A DNA stretch of 22,310 nt from Saccoglossus kowalevskii (Eukaryota > Hemichordata > Enteropneusta > Harrimaniidae): positions 48,588-70,897 of the forward strand of contig NW_003132352.1 in assembly GCF_000003605.2 (NCBI RefSeq), written 5' to 3'. Below the pieces are notes generated by a model. That model was not told the DNA's origin. It made no database searches and saw nothing but the letters and a program-made list of their open reading frames with translations. The number at the start of each line of letters is the position of its first letter. The stretch's first letter is position 1. The translations under genes and the position numbers were made by a program. This document shows positions 20,953 through 22,310 of the stretch, piece by piece.

Positions 20953-21801
20953 CTGTCAAAAGTCAAGAAGATCAGAATCCAGGTTGGACATTATTGTTAA
21001 CACATCAAATCAAGCATGGGAGGCAAGGCTAAACACAAACTACCATAACCGACGTTTATGTTTCAATTCATTTGGGGGGGGGTAACAATTTTCTAATTAA
21101 AAAAGTTTGATAAATCATGGCAATTTTATCAGTTACAATTTCCAACTGCCACTAGAGGGGGGTTGTTTTTTGAGATAATCACGCCCTCTTTTTATTCATA
21201 CTTTCTTGCATTTTTTCACATACTTGATGTAACCTAATTCCCAGAGGGAGGGATAGTGACAGTAAGACATGCCCATATGTGTGGAAAAATACAACAAATG
21301 CAAAACATGTAGAAAAATTACAACAGAAGTTGTATCAATCAATCCAAGAGAAAAAAATAATTAAATGTGCCTCAATTACATAATCACGTAAAGTCGCGTT
21401 TTTTAACAAAAGCTAAAAGCTGTTAGCGTAAAGGATTGTAAAATAAATATTACCTAAAGCAGGGATACATTTCGATAACGTTCGGGTCGGCTGACCAATT
21501 TTAAAAAGTGTTGCTAGTTTCTCTGACTATTATCAGACACTATAAATACATAGAATATATTTGGGAACTGCAGTTTTTCACCCCTTGGCTATTAGCACAT
21601 TTTTCGTCGCCAGAGTGATTTACATAAAAAATTCTGGTTCTAATAAATCTAATAATCTAACCACTTGATTGAACTCGCGTTTTTCTCAAAAAAGCATAGA
21701 AATTTCGGTGAAATGCGAAGGTAATAAGTTACCTGAGTAAATACAGACTGTTGCAATGCAACGTCATTTGTTTTGCCAACCAGCAAGCTAATAACTAATG
21801 T

Positions 21802-21830
21802 GACTGATCAGCACAAGTTTGTGATCAGTC
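21802..21830. repeat. Short perfect inverted repeat
   Basis: GACTGATCA and TGATCAGTC form a 9-bp perfect stem with an 11-base loop, eight bases left of the TIR element at 21838. Confidence 0.7.
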
Positions 21831-21837
21831 GTGACAT

Positions 21838-22051
21838 TACCTGTAATTTGTTTTATTAACATGGACATTAATTTTCGCTATTTTTGCTGGAGGAATAATT
21901 CAGTGAAAATAAAATCTAGCGAATATACATTTTTCCTTTATTTCACACTCAACACATCAACAATCAGTGAAAATAAATTCCATACAAAACACCCAAAATG
22001 TCTATTCAGCGAAAATTAATTCCAGCTATTAAAATAAAGTATTTTACAGTA
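21838..22051 (+). mobile_element. TACTGTA-family TIR element, copy 3, upstream myosin intron
   Basis: A 214-bp copy in the same orientation as copy 1. The interior GTGAAAATAAAATCTAGCGA differs from copy 1 by one base, and the right end ATTTTACAGTA is intact. The left TIR is decayed (TACCTGTAATTTGTTTTATT). Confidence 0.78.
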
Positions 22052-22310
22052 TGTATATTATGTAACAACAGCAGCTAACATCGCCATTCGTTTATCTGTG
22101 TGCATGAACAATCAATTCTTGTCAACCAGACGGCATACATACAAAGAGAACAAAACAAGCAGCCTGTCGGCTGAGATAGCTCCGCTGTTAGCAATGCACA
22201 TGGCAATTAAAGAACAGAAGATATCATTAGAAAATGAACAAATCTGAGAGAGGTCCACATGTAGTACCTATATGTATAATATATCAAAGCAATTGGACTT
22301 GCCGGTTTTC

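Larger units (their letters stand above)
20953..22310 (-). other. Upstream myosin intron, continuing beyond the window
   Basis: The DIYGFE switch II exon expected just upstream of 20952 is not found on the minus strand, so this stretch is taken as intron at least 1.36 kb long. It contains the TIR element at 21838-22051 and an inverted repeat at 21802-21830. Confidence 0.7.

Overview
The window is AT-rich nuclear DNA from an animal. Its one clearly identifiable gene is a class I myosin split into many exons by GT-AG introns. The DNA around it holds tandem repeats and short terminal-inverted-repeat elements. The AT bias, short introns and the style of dispersed repeats (TACTGTAAAA-ended fold-back elements, TTAAAG-ended elements) suggest a marine lophotrochozoan such as a mollusc, but the lineage call is inference. 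No bacterial gene, rRNA, tRNA, CRISPR array or intact transposase was seen.

Layout. Bases 1-280 hold a 20-bp tandem repeat with a 40-bp higher-order period. From 281 to about 6,000 there is AT-rich non-coding DNA with several non-autonomous elements: 1324-1535, 1972-2136, 2133-2295, 3574-3785, and a repeat relic near 5310-5505. At 6023 a strong-context ATG opens a short possible first coding exon on the + strand. At 10656-10823 there is a second possible coding exon with an acceptor, an in-frame stop and a poly(A) signal; the two could belong to one small unidentified gene. The sequence from 6.1 to 10.65 kb is mostly intron-like and contains a diverged duplicated module at 7411-7706. From 10.9 to 15.05 kb no gene could be supported.

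From 15,148 to 20,952 on the minus strand lie the last eleven coding exons of a myosin-I gene closest to myosin-ID (MYO1D, fly Myo31DF). All junctions are in phase. They encode 611 residues: the rear of the motor, a light-chain-binding neck with one canonical and one degenerate IQ motif, and the complete basic TH1 membrane-binding tail up to a TAA stop. The front of the motor (P-loop, switch I, switch II) lies beyond the right edge of the window. Introns carry a roughly 19-copy 30-bp minisatellite, a small array of CArG-like boxes, and a TACTGTAAAA-type element. Bases 20,953-22,310 are the next upstream intron and contain another copy of that element.

The main unexplained signals are two unrelated tandem arrays that both iterate CArG (SRF-type) boxes, a recurrent RFX X-box-like 14-bp palindrome, several ZNF143-like sites, and two elements that abut at a shared TTAA.
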